From Archangium violaceum Cb vi76 (GTDB lineage Bacteria; Myxococcota; Myxococcia; Myxococcales; Myxococcaceae), in assembly GCF_000733295.1 (NCBI RefSeq), contig NZ_JPMI01000129.1:56272-120271 (forward strand): a DNA stretch of 64,000 bases, written 5' to 3'. Made by a program: the position numbers and the translations under genes. Below, one piece after another: positions 8,041 to 15,466 of this stretch (position 1 is the stretch's first letter; the number at the start of each line of letters is the position of its first letter). The notes beneath the pieces were generated by a model. The model did not search any database. It was not told the origin of the DNA and worked only from the letters and a program-made list of their open reading frames with translations.

Positions 8041-9606
8041 ATGGGACTGGGTGATGCGTTTCGCTCGTGGCGGCTCTCGCGTGAGGTTCGCCGGCTGCTG
8101 GTCGCCGGGGAACGGAAGAACGCGCTCGCGCTCGTCGCCAGCGTGGGCGGGCAACTCCGGGCCAGTGCCCTGGTCGGACTGGCCCAGGACTGCGACGAGG
8201 ACGAGCCTGAGCTCGCGTGCGAGCTGCTCCAGCAGGCGTTGGTGCGCACTCCCGGGGACGATGACATCTCGTGGCTGCTGGCCCGGCGCGAAGCCCGGGC
8301 GGGCCGGGTGCGCGAGTCCGTCGAGCGGTTGCGTGCGCTCCGGCTCCGTTACCCCCGCCGTGTCGACGTGCTGGCCGAGCTGGCCGATCAGCTCATCACG
8401 CTGGAGCGCGCCTCCGAGGCGGAGCATCTCCTGGCGGACTGGGAGGGGCTTCAGGAGCCTCGTCTCCTGTGTCTGCTCGGCAAGGCCCGCTTCGCCCAGG
8501 AGCGTCTGGAAGAGGCGCTGCCCCCGCTGGACCAGGCGATGGCGCTGTACGAGGAGATGATTCGTCGCGACCCCTATGGGCAGGCAGTGCGAGAGGACGC
8601 GTACCTGGAACTGGAGGCACTCCACTCGGAGGTGCTCGCCTCCCTGCATGGTCACGAGGCGTTGGTCGTGGACGCGGCACGACGGCGCAAGCTGGACGCG
8701 CACGCGGGCGTGAACTTCCTGCTGCTCGCGGCGCACCAGATGGTGGGGGCTCCGTGCCGTGCCCCCAGCCTCACGCTGCTCCCCATCGAGCGGATGCGCG
8801 CGCTGGCGGACGAGCGGCTGCGCGAGGATGCCTCGGATGTCGTGGGGCTCGTCCAGCGGGGTGGGGTGGCTCTCCGGGAGGGCCGGTTCAGCGACGCCCT
8901 GAAGCACTTCGAGCGGGCGCACGATCTGTCTCCGGGTGACTTCGCGCCTCTCCTCGGCAAGGGCATGGCGCTCGAGCTCGACCAGCAGGATGTCCTCGGA
9001 GGCCTGAGGCACCTGCCGGACGTGGGCCCACTGGAGGGACTCGAGCGCGTGTTCCCGGACTGGCCAGCCCTCAGTGAGCGGGAGCGCCGCGTCGTGCATG
9101 CCTCGGCGCTCCCCTTGCGCCAGTTCCTCCCGAACCTGGCGGCAAGGGGATTCCGCCTCCGGATCCTTCCCCTGGACGTGCGCGTCTCGGACGTGCCCGA
9201 ACTCGCCTCTCTCCGCGAGGAACGAGCCGGGGAGGGCGATCATCGGACATTCGAGGCGCTCCACGGAGTCACTCACGGGAATCTGGCGATGGCGAAGGTG
9301 GAGGGGCTGTTGAGCCTGGCGCCCGGGGCGAACGGGTGGGTGCTCGCCCACGAGTTCGCGCACCTCGTTCTCATCGCGGGTCCCGACACGCTCCGCTTCC
9401 GGGTGCAGCGGTTGCTCCGGCGGGCCGAGCGCGCTGGTTACGTGGGGTCCGCGTATCAGAAGCAGAACGAGGACGAGTTCTTCGCCTGTGCGTATACGGA
9501 GTACCTCGCGCGGCGTTATGGGCTCGAGGTGGAACAAGAGTGGGATGACCGGGGGGTCTCCGCCGACGTCTTCACCCTCTTCGAGGAGTTGGCGCATCCG
9601 GTCTAG
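8041..9606 (+). CDS. TPR protein with C-terminal zinc metallopeptidase motif
   Basis: A 521-residue soluble protein. The N-terminal two thirds are helical repeats of TPR type (e.g. LLARREARAGRVRESVERLR, ALREGRFSDALKHFERAHDL). The C-terminus carries VLAHEFAHLVLIAG, an HExxH zinc site with the first His near residue 437, and about 40 residues later NEDEFFACAYTEYLARR, whose Glu could be the third ligand, as in gluzincins. The start at 8041 has GGAG six bases upstream; an alternative ATG at 7993 lacks a good ribosome-binding site. No signal peptide is seen. It is divergent from the ATPase pair across about 120 bases. Substrate and role are unknown. Confidence 0.75.
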   Translation: MGLGDAFRSWRLSREVRRLLVAGERKNALALVASVGGQLRASALVGLAQDCDEDEPELACELLQQALVRTPGDDDISWLLARREARAGRVRESVERLRALRLRYPRRVDVLAELADQLITLERASEAEHLLADWEGLQEPRLLCLLGKARFAQERLEEALPPLDQAMALYEEMIRRDPYGQAVREDAYLELEALHSEVLASLHGHEALVVDAARRRKLDAHAGVNFLLLAAHQMVGAPCRAPSLTLLPIERMRALADERLREDASDVVGLVQRGGVALREGRFSDALKHFERAHDLSPGDFAPLLGKGMALELDQQDVLGGLRHLPDVGPLEGLERVFPDWPALSERERRVVHASALPLRQFLPNLAARGFRLRILPLDVRVSDVPELASLREERAGEGDHRTFEALHGVTHGNLAMAKVEGLLSLAPGANGWVLAHEFAHLVLIAGPDTLRFRVQRLLRRAERAGYVGSAYQKQNEDEFFACAYTEYLARRYGLEVEQEWDDRGVSADVFTLFEELAHPV

Positions 9607-9639
9607 AAGGGGGGCATCCCGGCAAGTGGGTTCGTTCTG

Positions 9640-9645
9640 TATACT
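9640..9645 (+). promoter_or_regulatory. Possible -10 box upstream of desaturase A
   Basis: TATACT lies 38 bases before the start codon in an otherwise GC-rich stretch. No convincing -35 box is seen at the right distance, so this is weak evidence of a sigma-70-type promoter. Confidence 0.25.
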
Positions 9646-9683
9646 GGAGAACCCCCCCTGCCTTGCCCCTCTTTACACCGCGC

Positions 9684-10550
9684 ATGACCCTGTTCCGACA
9701 CCCCGAAGACCGAATCCCCGTCCTGTTGTTCCTGTGTGTGTTCGCGCTCGACCTGACCGTGTACTTCACGGCGAGCAGCTGGTGGCTGCCCGTGCTGTGG
9801 CTCGGTGTGATGGCCATTCCGAAGGGGTGGATCAGCGCGTGGAACCACCACCACCAACACCTGAACATGTTCCGCCAGGCCCTGCCCAACCGGCTGCTGG
9901 AGATCGTGTTCGGCTTCCAGACGGGCATCATCTCGCACGCATGGTTCCTGCACCACGTGGTGGGCCACCACCTGAACTACCTGGACCAGGAGAAGGACGA
10001 GTCACGCTGGAAGCGCGATGACGGCACCACCATGGGTGAAGTGGAGTACTCACTCAAGACGGCGCTGACGGCCTACCCGCGGGCCTACAAGGTAGGACTC
10101 CGGTATCCCAAGGCGCTGCGCGTCTTCCTGGCCATGGGCGTGCTGCAACTCGTGCTGCTGGGCGTGCTGTTCTGGCACAACTGGTACAACGCGCTGTTCG
10201 TCTTCCTGCTGCCCATGTGCCTGTCGCTCTACCTCACCGTCTGGGCCACGTACTTCCACCACGTGGGGCTGGAGACGAAGGAGCACGCCGAGGCCTCGTA
10301 CAACATCCTCCACCGGGGCTACAACCTGATGACGGGCAACCTCGGCTACCACGTGGCGCACCATGCGAAGCAGGGGCTGCACTGGTCGAAGCTGCCGCAG
10401 CTGCATGCGCAGATGGCCAAGGACATCCCCGCCACGCTCTACCGCCAGCCGGGCATTCCCTTCGTGTGGAGCGGCTCGGAGGAGAAGATGGAGCTGAATG
10501 ACGAGCAGGTGGCGGCGGCGCTCGCCCGGGTCCGGCCCGCGGGCTCCTGA
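9684..10550 (+). CDS. Membrane fatty acid desaturase-like protein, copy A
   Basis: A 288-residue di-iron membrane protein of the fatty acid desaturase/hydroxylase superfamily. It shows three histidine clusters: WNHHHQHLN near residues 54-60, FLHHVVGHH near 89-96, and GYHVAHHAKQ near 222-230, corresponding to HxxxH, HxxxHH and HxxHH boxes. Hydrophobic segments lie near 12-30, 35-48, 147-165 and 170-190. The start MTLFRHPEDRIPV is shared with a paralogue at 20880, which fixes the ATG at 9684. The two proteins are well over 80% identical by eye. It would act on membrane lipid acyl chains; the position of desaturation or hydroxylation is unknown. It ends in a good terminator. Confidence 0.85.
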   Translation: MTLFRHPEDRIPVLLFLCVFALDLTVYFTASSWWLPVLWLGVMAIPKGWISAWNHHHQHLNMFRQALPNRLLEIVFGFQTGIISHAWFLHHVVGHHLNYLDQEKDESRWKRDDGTTMGEVEYSLKTALTAYPRAYKVGLRYPKALRVFLAMGVLQLVLLGVLFWHNWYNALFVFLLPMCLSLYLTVWATYFHHVGLETKEHAEASYNILHRGYNLMTGNLGYHVAHHAKQGLHWSKLPQLHAQMAKDIPATLYRQPGIPFVWSGSEEKMELNDEQVAAALARVRPAGS

Positions 10551-10580
10551 GCCCGGACACCTGCCGTGAAGTGATACCCG

Positions 10581-10616
10581 GAGGGGCTCGCGGAGGACGC
10601 GGGCCCCTCTGTTTTT
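10581..10616 (+). terminator. Rho-independent terminator after desaturase A
   Basis: The stem GAGGGGC (10581-10587) pairs with GCCCCTC (10603-10609), with extra CGC/GCG pairing inside the loop, and is followed by TGTTTTT. It lies 31 bases after the desaturase stop, a classical intrinsic terminator. Confidence 0.75.
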
Positions 10617-10641
10617 GGGGCGGCGGCCGTGCGCATGGCCC

Positions 10642-11046
10642 TCAGGCTGCGCTCATGCTCCGAGCCCGCCGGAGGAGGCGCGCGAGGATGTAACTGGCGG
10701 TGATGAGTGCTGGCAACAGCGCCTGGAGGGGCACCATCCACTGGTAGGCCAGGTACGTCCCCGAGGGCAGTTCATGGCGAATGGCCGGCCCGACGAAGGG
10801 GTCGTAGAGATCATCCTGGAAGCGCAGGCTGGCCCAGGCACACGAGAGCACCCCGGCGAGCAGGACGGGGACCCACCGGGGCCGCCCCGCCAGGAGCGTG
10901 CAGGCCAGGGCCACGATGCCGGTGGCGAGGATGAAATGGGACTCCCAGGGGAGCGGCACCTTGTCCATCACCTCGGCCCGCGCCAGCGACGGAAGCGTGA
11001 CGGCTCCGAGGGCCAGCAGCGAGGGCAGGGCGTGCCGTGGGCTCAT
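10642..11046 (-). CDS. Small exported/membrane protein, 134 aa
   Basis: An unrecognised protein. It begins with a signal-like segment (MSPRHALPSLLALGAVTLPSLARAE, ending in an ALA-type cleavage site) and then has three further hydrophobic stretches: FILATGIVALACTLLAG, WVPVLLAGVLSCAWASL and WMVPLQALLPALITASYILA. The tail LARLLRRARSMSAA is basic and would face the cytoplasm. It is convergent with desaturase A and separated from the SPFH genes upstream by a region with two palindromes. No function can be proposed from sequence. Confidence 0.6.
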   Translation of the reverse strand: MSPRHALPSLLALGAVTLPSLARAEVMDKVPLPWESHFILATGIVALACTLLAGRPRWVPVLLAGVLSCAWASLRFQDDLYDPFVGPAIRHELPSGTYLAYQWMVPLQALLPALITASYILARLLRRARSMSAA

Positions 11047-11127
11047 GTGTCAGACGGTAGCACGTGGCCATCTCGGCCTCCGTGCCGCGACTGATGCCAT
11101 GTCAGCCCCCTGGTCACGCCCCGCACG

Positions 11128-11152
11128 AACTTGTCCAACTGTTGGACAAGTT
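11128..11152. repeat. Perfect palindrome, 12-bp arms around one base
   Basis: AACTTGTCCAAC, then T, then GTTGGACAAGTT. It is related to the imperfect palindrome centred 57 bases away through the shared core GTCCAACNGTYGGAC. Candidate operator or RNA hairpin; it lies between the SPFH operon and the next minus-strand gene. Confidence 0.7.
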
Positions 11153-11183
11153 TGGAGAGACCGGGTCCGGGCGCGCGCCGGAC

Positions 11184-11210
11184 CAACTGGTCCAACAGTC
11201 GGACCAGTTG
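11184..11210. repeat. Second related palindrome, 10-bp arms
   Basis: CAACTGGTCC and GGACCAGTTG flank AACAGTC. It can also be read as GTCCAACAGTCGGAC, a one-mismatch version of the core in the palindrome at 11128-11152. Two copies in one intergenic region suggest a paired binding site or tandem hairpins. Confidence 0.65.
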
Positions 11211-11248
11211 CTCGACTCCGGGCCCGGCGCGCTCCTCTTGGGCGGGGC

Positions 11249-12568
11249 TCAATGCCCGGAGCCCAGGCCCTGCCCATCCGCATGGCCGTTGGCGTGTCCG
11301 TCGGCCTGCCCGTCCGCGTGCCCGTTGCCCAGGCCGAGCGTGCTCGTGCCAATCATCTTGGGCAGCATCTGAGCCAGCACGAGGGTGGAGAGCGCGGACT
11401 GCTCGCCGCCGCCGCTGCGCACGACGACGGGGCGCGGGGCGTGGCGCATGAGGGACTCGGCGACCTTCAGCCGCCGCAGTGCGAGCTGGTACTGCAGCAC
11501 GGCCCGGTTGTCCTGATACGACCTGCCGAGGTGTTGCAGCCCGCGCGCCTCGTTCTCGGCCTCCTTGAGGGTGGCCCGGCCGCGCGCCTCGATTTCCCAG
11601 CGCACGCGCTGCGCCTCGGTCTCCTTCTCCTGGAGCATGCGGGCCACGTCCTCGCGGGCCTTGTTGGTGGCGGCCTTGACCTCGACGAGCCGCGCATCAC
11701 GCACCTTCTTGGCGCGCTCTATCTCCATGAGCAGGCTGTCGGCGCGCTGCTTGCGGATGAGCTCCCAGCCGCGGGCGTAGGCCTCCAGCTCCTTGGCGAC
11801 CTTCTCCCGGGTGGCCAGGTGCTCCTGGTACTGGTCGGGCAACTGCACGTCGGGGATGTTCGCGCCGAGGATGCGCACGCCGTACCGGGACATCTGCCGG
11901 TTGAGGTAGGCCTGCATGTCGCCCACGTCGCTGCCGCGCAAGTCGTAGGCGCGCTCCGTCTGCACCTGCCGGCTGCGCTGGCGGATGGCGTCCTGCACGG
12001 CGCTGCTGAGCACCATGTCGAAGTTGCTCGCGCCGATGTGGCGCACGAAGGCGACGGGATCCTCGATGCGGAACTTGAGGAAGAACTCGATGGCCTTGAG
12101 CGGCACGTTCTCCTTGGTGGGGCAGGCCACCACGGGCGCGGTGTAGGGTACCTCCGTCGAGGTATCGACCACGGCCTCGACCTTCTCCCACGGCCGCCAG
12201 AGGTAGTGCCGCCCGGGCGTCAGCGTGCCCACGATTTCGCCGTAGCGGGACAGGATGCCCGTGGTGCCCTGCTCTATCTCCACGATGGAGCCCCGCCACA
12301 GCCACAGCAGCGCGAGCACGAGCGAGCCGAAGGCCCCCAGCCCCGCCAACGCGCGGACGAACCCGAGGTCCGCGAAGAGGGCGATGCCCGCGAGGTAGAA
12401 GGCCAGCGCGGCGAACAGCAGCCAACCGTAGCGGCGCCGGTCCTTGGGGATGACGACGGGGACGACCTGTCCCTCCTCGCCCGAGCGCAGCAACTGGCGG
12501 ATGCGGCCCCATGTGGCGACGGCCTCCTTGATTTTCGAGAACTCCTGACGCTTCACCGGGGCGCTCAT
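11249..12568 (-). CDS. SPFH/Band 7 domain membrane protein, copy B
   Basis: A 439-residue protein of the stomatin/prohibitin/flotillin superfamily, which forms oligomeric scaffolds in membranes. The N-terminus is cytoplasmic, followed by two hydrophobic segments near residues 47-65 and 70-92, then the SPFH domain starting at IVEIEQGTTGILSRYGE. A long charged coiled coil follows (about 250-370). The extreme C-terminus has Gly-His-Ala-Asp-Gly repeats (GHADGQADGHANGHADGQ). It shares VVIPKD followed by a tyrosine just before the membrane segments with the SPFH gene upstream, whose stop it overlaps by four bases, so the two probably form a hetero-oligomer. The role in membrane organisation is inferred from the family. 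Confidence 0.82.
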   Translation of the reverse strand: MSAPVKRQEFSKIKEAVATWGRIRQLLRSGEEGQVVPVVIPKDRRRYGWLLFAALAFYLAGIALFADLGFVRALAGLGAFGSLVLALLWLWRGSIVEIEQGTTGILSRYGEIVGTLTPGRHYLWRPWEKVEAVVDTSTEVPYTAPVVACPTKENVPLKAIEFFLKFRIEDPVAFVRHIGASNFDMVLSSAVQDAIRQRSRQVQTERAYDLRGSDVGDMQAYLNRQMSRYGVRILGANIPDVQLPDQYQEHLATREKVAKELEAYARGWELIRKQRADSLLMEIERAKKVRDARLVEVKAATNKAREDVARMLQEKETEAQRVRWEIEARGRATLKEAENEARGLQHLGRSYQDNRAVLQYQLALRRLKVAESLMRHAPRPVVVRSGGGEQSALSTLVLAQMLPKMIGTSTLGLGNGHADGQADGHANGHADGQGLGSGH

Positions 12569-14079
12569 GCCGGACCTCCCGGAGCCGTCTCACCCGAGGG
12601 GGCTCCCGCTGCCATTTCCCGCAACTGCCGCTCACGCGCCTGGATGCGCGCCTGGATGTCCCGGGTGCGAGCGCGGATGCTCTGGATGTCCGCCTCGCTG
12701 TAGAGCGCCTGGTCGGAGATGCCGAGCATGTGCCGCGCCGTCTCCAGGTAGTCGATGCGCTGGTCCTCCTCCACGCCGATGTCGATGATTTGCGGCAGGT
12801 GCGCGGAGACGGCCTCGAGCCGGTCGAGCACGTCCTGCTGGAAGCGGTACTGGAGGATTTCCGGGTACGAGGCGCTGCTGACGGCGCGGATGTCGAGCGC
12901 CTGGGCTTCCAACAGGGCGGCGTTGGCCTTGGCGGCGCTCTCGGCCTCGCTCAGGAGCTGGCGCGCGTAGGCGTTGGCGCGGTGGACTTCCTTCTCCCGC
13001 GCGGTGTCGATCTGCGCCTGGTAGGTGGCGATCTCCGCGCGGATGGCGGACAGCGTCTCGTGGAGCGAGGCGAGCTCGCGGTTGAGGTCACCCTCGTCCT
13101 GCTCCTTGCGCAGCTTGAGCTCGTATTGCCAGGTGTAGGCCTCCTTGGCCACGCGGACCATCTCGGGCGCGGCGAGGTCCATGCGGTAGCCCTGGCTGGA
13201 GGGCTCGGCGTGGGTGATGTTGGCGTTGACGAAGCGCACGGCGGGGAGGAATTGCTGGTTGAGGCTCTCCAGCATCGCCTGGGTGCTCTCGCCGATGAGA
13301 TCGTAGATGTCCTCGGCCTTCTGCTCGTAGATGAGGGCGCGGGTGACCTCGCTGATGGCGTTCTGGAGCTTCTCGGAGAAGCCGTTGGCGCCGCCGAGGG
13401 CGAAGATGAACTGGGCGGGGTCCTCTATCTTGAACTGGAGGAACAGGTCCACCGAGGCGTTGACGCGCTCGGCGGTGGGGGCCTCGCGGATGGGGGCGTT
13501 GTAGGGGTACTCGCGCGTGGTGTTGATGATGTAGCTGACGCGCTTCCACGGATTGAGCAGGGTTTTACGGCCCGGTCCGGCGATCTCCTCCAGCTTGCCG
13601 AAGCGGGTGATGAGGGCCTGGCAGCCGTCGGGCACCTTGACGAAGCTGTTGCGCCACAGGCCGAAGGCCGCGTAGCCGAGCACCACCAGCCAGTAGTGGG
13701 GCCCGAAGAGCACCGTGGAGAGGTTGCCGAAGCCGGGCAGGCCCCCGAGCGCCGAGGTCAGCCCCGCGCCCGTCAGTCCGAGCACCACCAGCCCCAGCAC
13801 GAGGGCGGCCCAGAGGTAGGAGCGGTGGTCCTTGGGGATGACGACGGGGGAGATGACGTTGGTGTACTGGCCCGAGTGGGCGTCGCGCTGGGGAAAGCTG
13901 CGGTTGACGATCTCCGCGGAGTCCTCGAGCGCGGCGCTCATCTGCTCGATGCGGGTGCCGGCCGCTTCACCCCGTTCCCGGGCGGAGAGGAAGTCGGCGG
14001 CGTCGATGCGGAACTGTTCGATCTCCTTGCTCCGGGCCAGCTTCTGGACGGTGTCCACGGTGTCCTGCCATCTGCCCAT
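12565..14079 (-). CDS. SPFH/Band 7 domain membrane protein, copy A
   Basis: A 504-residue SPFH protein. A helical N-terminus (about 1-75) precedes two hydrophobic segments near residues 90-112 and 125-142. The SPFH domain begins FVKVPDGCQALITRFGK and includes RKTLLNPWKRVSYIINT and FLQFKIEDPAQFIFALGG. A long coiled coil (about 300-450) follows. It is the first gene of a translationally coupled pair with copy B (ATGA overlap). Flotillin-like pairs often support protease complexes or membrane microdomains; no NfeD partner is visible here. About 166 bases separate it from the catalase-like gene upstream on the same strand. Confidence 0.82.
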   Translation of the reverse strand: MGRWQDTVDTVQKLARSKEIEQFRIDAADFLSARERGEAAGTRIEQMSAALEDSAEIVNRSFPQRDAHSGQYTNVISPVVIPKDHRSYLWAALVLGLVVLGLTGAGLTSALGGLPGFGNLSTVLFGPHYWLVVLGYAAFGLWRNSFVKVPDGCQALITRFGKLEEIAGPGRKTLLNPWKRVSYIINTTREYPYNAPIREAPTAERVNASVDLFLQFKIEDPAQFIFALGGANGFSEKLQNAISEVTRALIYEQKAEDIYDLIGESTQAMLESLNQQFLPAVRFVNANITHAEPSSQGYRMDLAAPEMVRVAKEAYTWQYELKLRKEQDEGDLNRELASLHETLSAIRAEIATYQAQIDTAREKEVHRANAYARQLLSEAESAAKANAALLEAQALDIRAVSSASYPEILQYRFQQDVLDRLEAVSAHLPQIIDIGVEEDQRIDYLETARHMLGISDQALYSEADIQSIRARTRDIQARIQARERQLREMAAGAPSGETAPGGPA

Positions 14080-14245
14080 GCCATCCCCCTGCGTGCCTCG
14101 CTGGCACCGAAGGTAGAGGCGCCATCACACACGGACAGGGAGCGGGTGGGCACGGCGCCCACTGTTGAGCAGCGCGAGGGGGCATGGGTGCCCCGCTCAA
14201 CGGCGGTCTCGTCCGGAGGGGTGGGGCAGGCGAGGAGGCGCCAGG

Positions 14246-15295
14246 TCAGCCCCGCACGGTCTCCGGCCGCTCCCCCTGCTCCGCTTCCCGGGGGCCCCAG
14301 GCCTTGGTGAGGTAGACCCGGAACTCCTTCACCACGTTCGACCGGGCGCGCATGTAGTTGAGCGAGTTGTAGTCGTCCATGTGCTCGGAGGGCAGGAGGC
14401 CGAGGGAGGGCGGGTGGTGGAGCAGCGAGAAGCGCATCTGGTTCCCCTCCGCGCGCGGGAGGATGGACTCGAGCTCCACCGTGGCGAGGTCCATATAGGG
14501 ATGGGTGGCCTCGTCCCAGGCGACGTTGCAGTTGAGGATCTCCGGGCTGTCGTCCGGCTGGGGCGTGTGGAGTTGAATCTGCAGCGAGTAGGTGATGGGG
14601 CCGCGAGCGAGCCGGTCGACGAGCTCCTGGCGGAGGTAGTCGGGGGCGCGGGTCTCACCGGGCTCCAGCGCCTCCTTCCAGCGGTTGCGCAGCTCGTCCT
14701 TCGTCATGAGGCCCGTCTCGGGGCCGCCGTCCGCGGGAACCAGGCGGTACTTGGCGTAGCGCAGCACGCCGTCCTCGCCGACGAAGCGCGTGGCCGTCTG
14801 CGAGTGGTAGTACATCCGTGCGAACGAGGCCGGGTACTTGCGGATGCCGTCCTCGGCGGCGAGCAGTCCGCGCGGGTACTTGTCGTAGTAATTCCAGTAC
14901 GCCAGCTCGTTGACGCGGTGGCGGCGCTGCTGGGCGAACTCGGCGAAGTTCCGCGCCGTCCAGAACAGCGAGATGGTGCCGGTGTTCAGCTCGAGGTCCA
15001 GGGGGCTGTCGTAGTCACTGTCCGCGAACTTCAATGACGCGGCGCGTACCTGGATGATGGTGTCGTCCTCGTAGGAGGCCGAGGCGTGCCGGACGCGGCA
15101 TTTGAACTCGCGGCCGGGCTGGAAGAAGTCGTGCGCGGGGAAGGCGGGTGTCGTCGTGATGCGGATGCGCCCCCGCGCGGTGATGCCACTGTTGTGGGAC
15201 ATCCGCTCGCGCTTCAGGGAGAACACCAGGCACAGCGCCCAGGCCCATGCGTACGAGAACAGCCAGAGCTGCGCCCTCTTCAAAACATTGGTCAT
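14246..15295 (-). CDS. Catalase-like (catalase-related haem protein) family
   Basis: A 349-residue protein. Segments resembling the catalase fold are HASASYEDD, AASLKFADSDYDSPLDLELN, RYAKYRLVPADGG and SLGLLPSEHMDDYNSLNYMR. These recall catalase-related haem proteins more than true catalases: I do not see the classical distal His-Asn block in full. The N-terminus (LKRAQLWLFSYAWAWALCLVF) is hydrophobic and may anchor it to the membrane. It could act as a peroxidase or as a fatty acid hydroperoxide-converting enzyme, as coral and cyanobacterial catalase-related proteins do; desaturase genes nearby fit a lipid role, but this is inference. It is divergent from the large kinase gene. Confidence 0.55.
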   Translation of the reverse strand: MTNVLKRAQLWLFSYAWAWALCLVFSLKRERMSHNSGITARGRIRITTTPAFPAHDFFQPGREFKCRVRHASASYEDDTIIQVRAASLKFADSDYDSPLDLELNTGTISLFWTARNFAEFAQQRRHRVNELAYWNYYDKYPRGLLAAEDGIRKYPASFARMYYHSQTATRFVGEDGVLRYAKYRLVPADGGPETGLMTKDELRNRWKEALEPGETRAPDYLRQELVDRLARGPITYSLQIQLHTPQPDDSPEILNCNVAWDEATHPYMDLATVELESILPRAEGNQMRFSLLHHPPSLGLLPSEHMDDYNSLNYMRARSNVVKEFRVYLTKAWGPREAEQGERPETVRG

Positions 15296-15466
15296 GTCAA
15301 TGATTTCTTTGCCGTGTAAACCAGCCGGTGGTGGACTGTAGGAAGGAGAACAGTTTCACGCAAGCCAGGTGCCCGGGCAGGCATGAGGAGCAGCCATGGA
15401 GCCGGGTCGTTGCTTCGGATACCGACTCGATTTCAGATGCCCGGCGGTACGCGGGGACGGTGGACC

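Noticed and set aside
5972..9606. Prophage or mobile island around the ATPase/TOPRIM-like pair
   Set aside because: No integrase, transposase, tRNA or flanking repeats were seen; only the two genes themselves have unusual composition.
11043..11252. Short minus-strand frame through the twin palindromes encoding LVQQLDKF-type repeats
   Set aside because: The repeat pattern comes from the palindromes; there is no ribosome-binding site or codon bias supporting translation.
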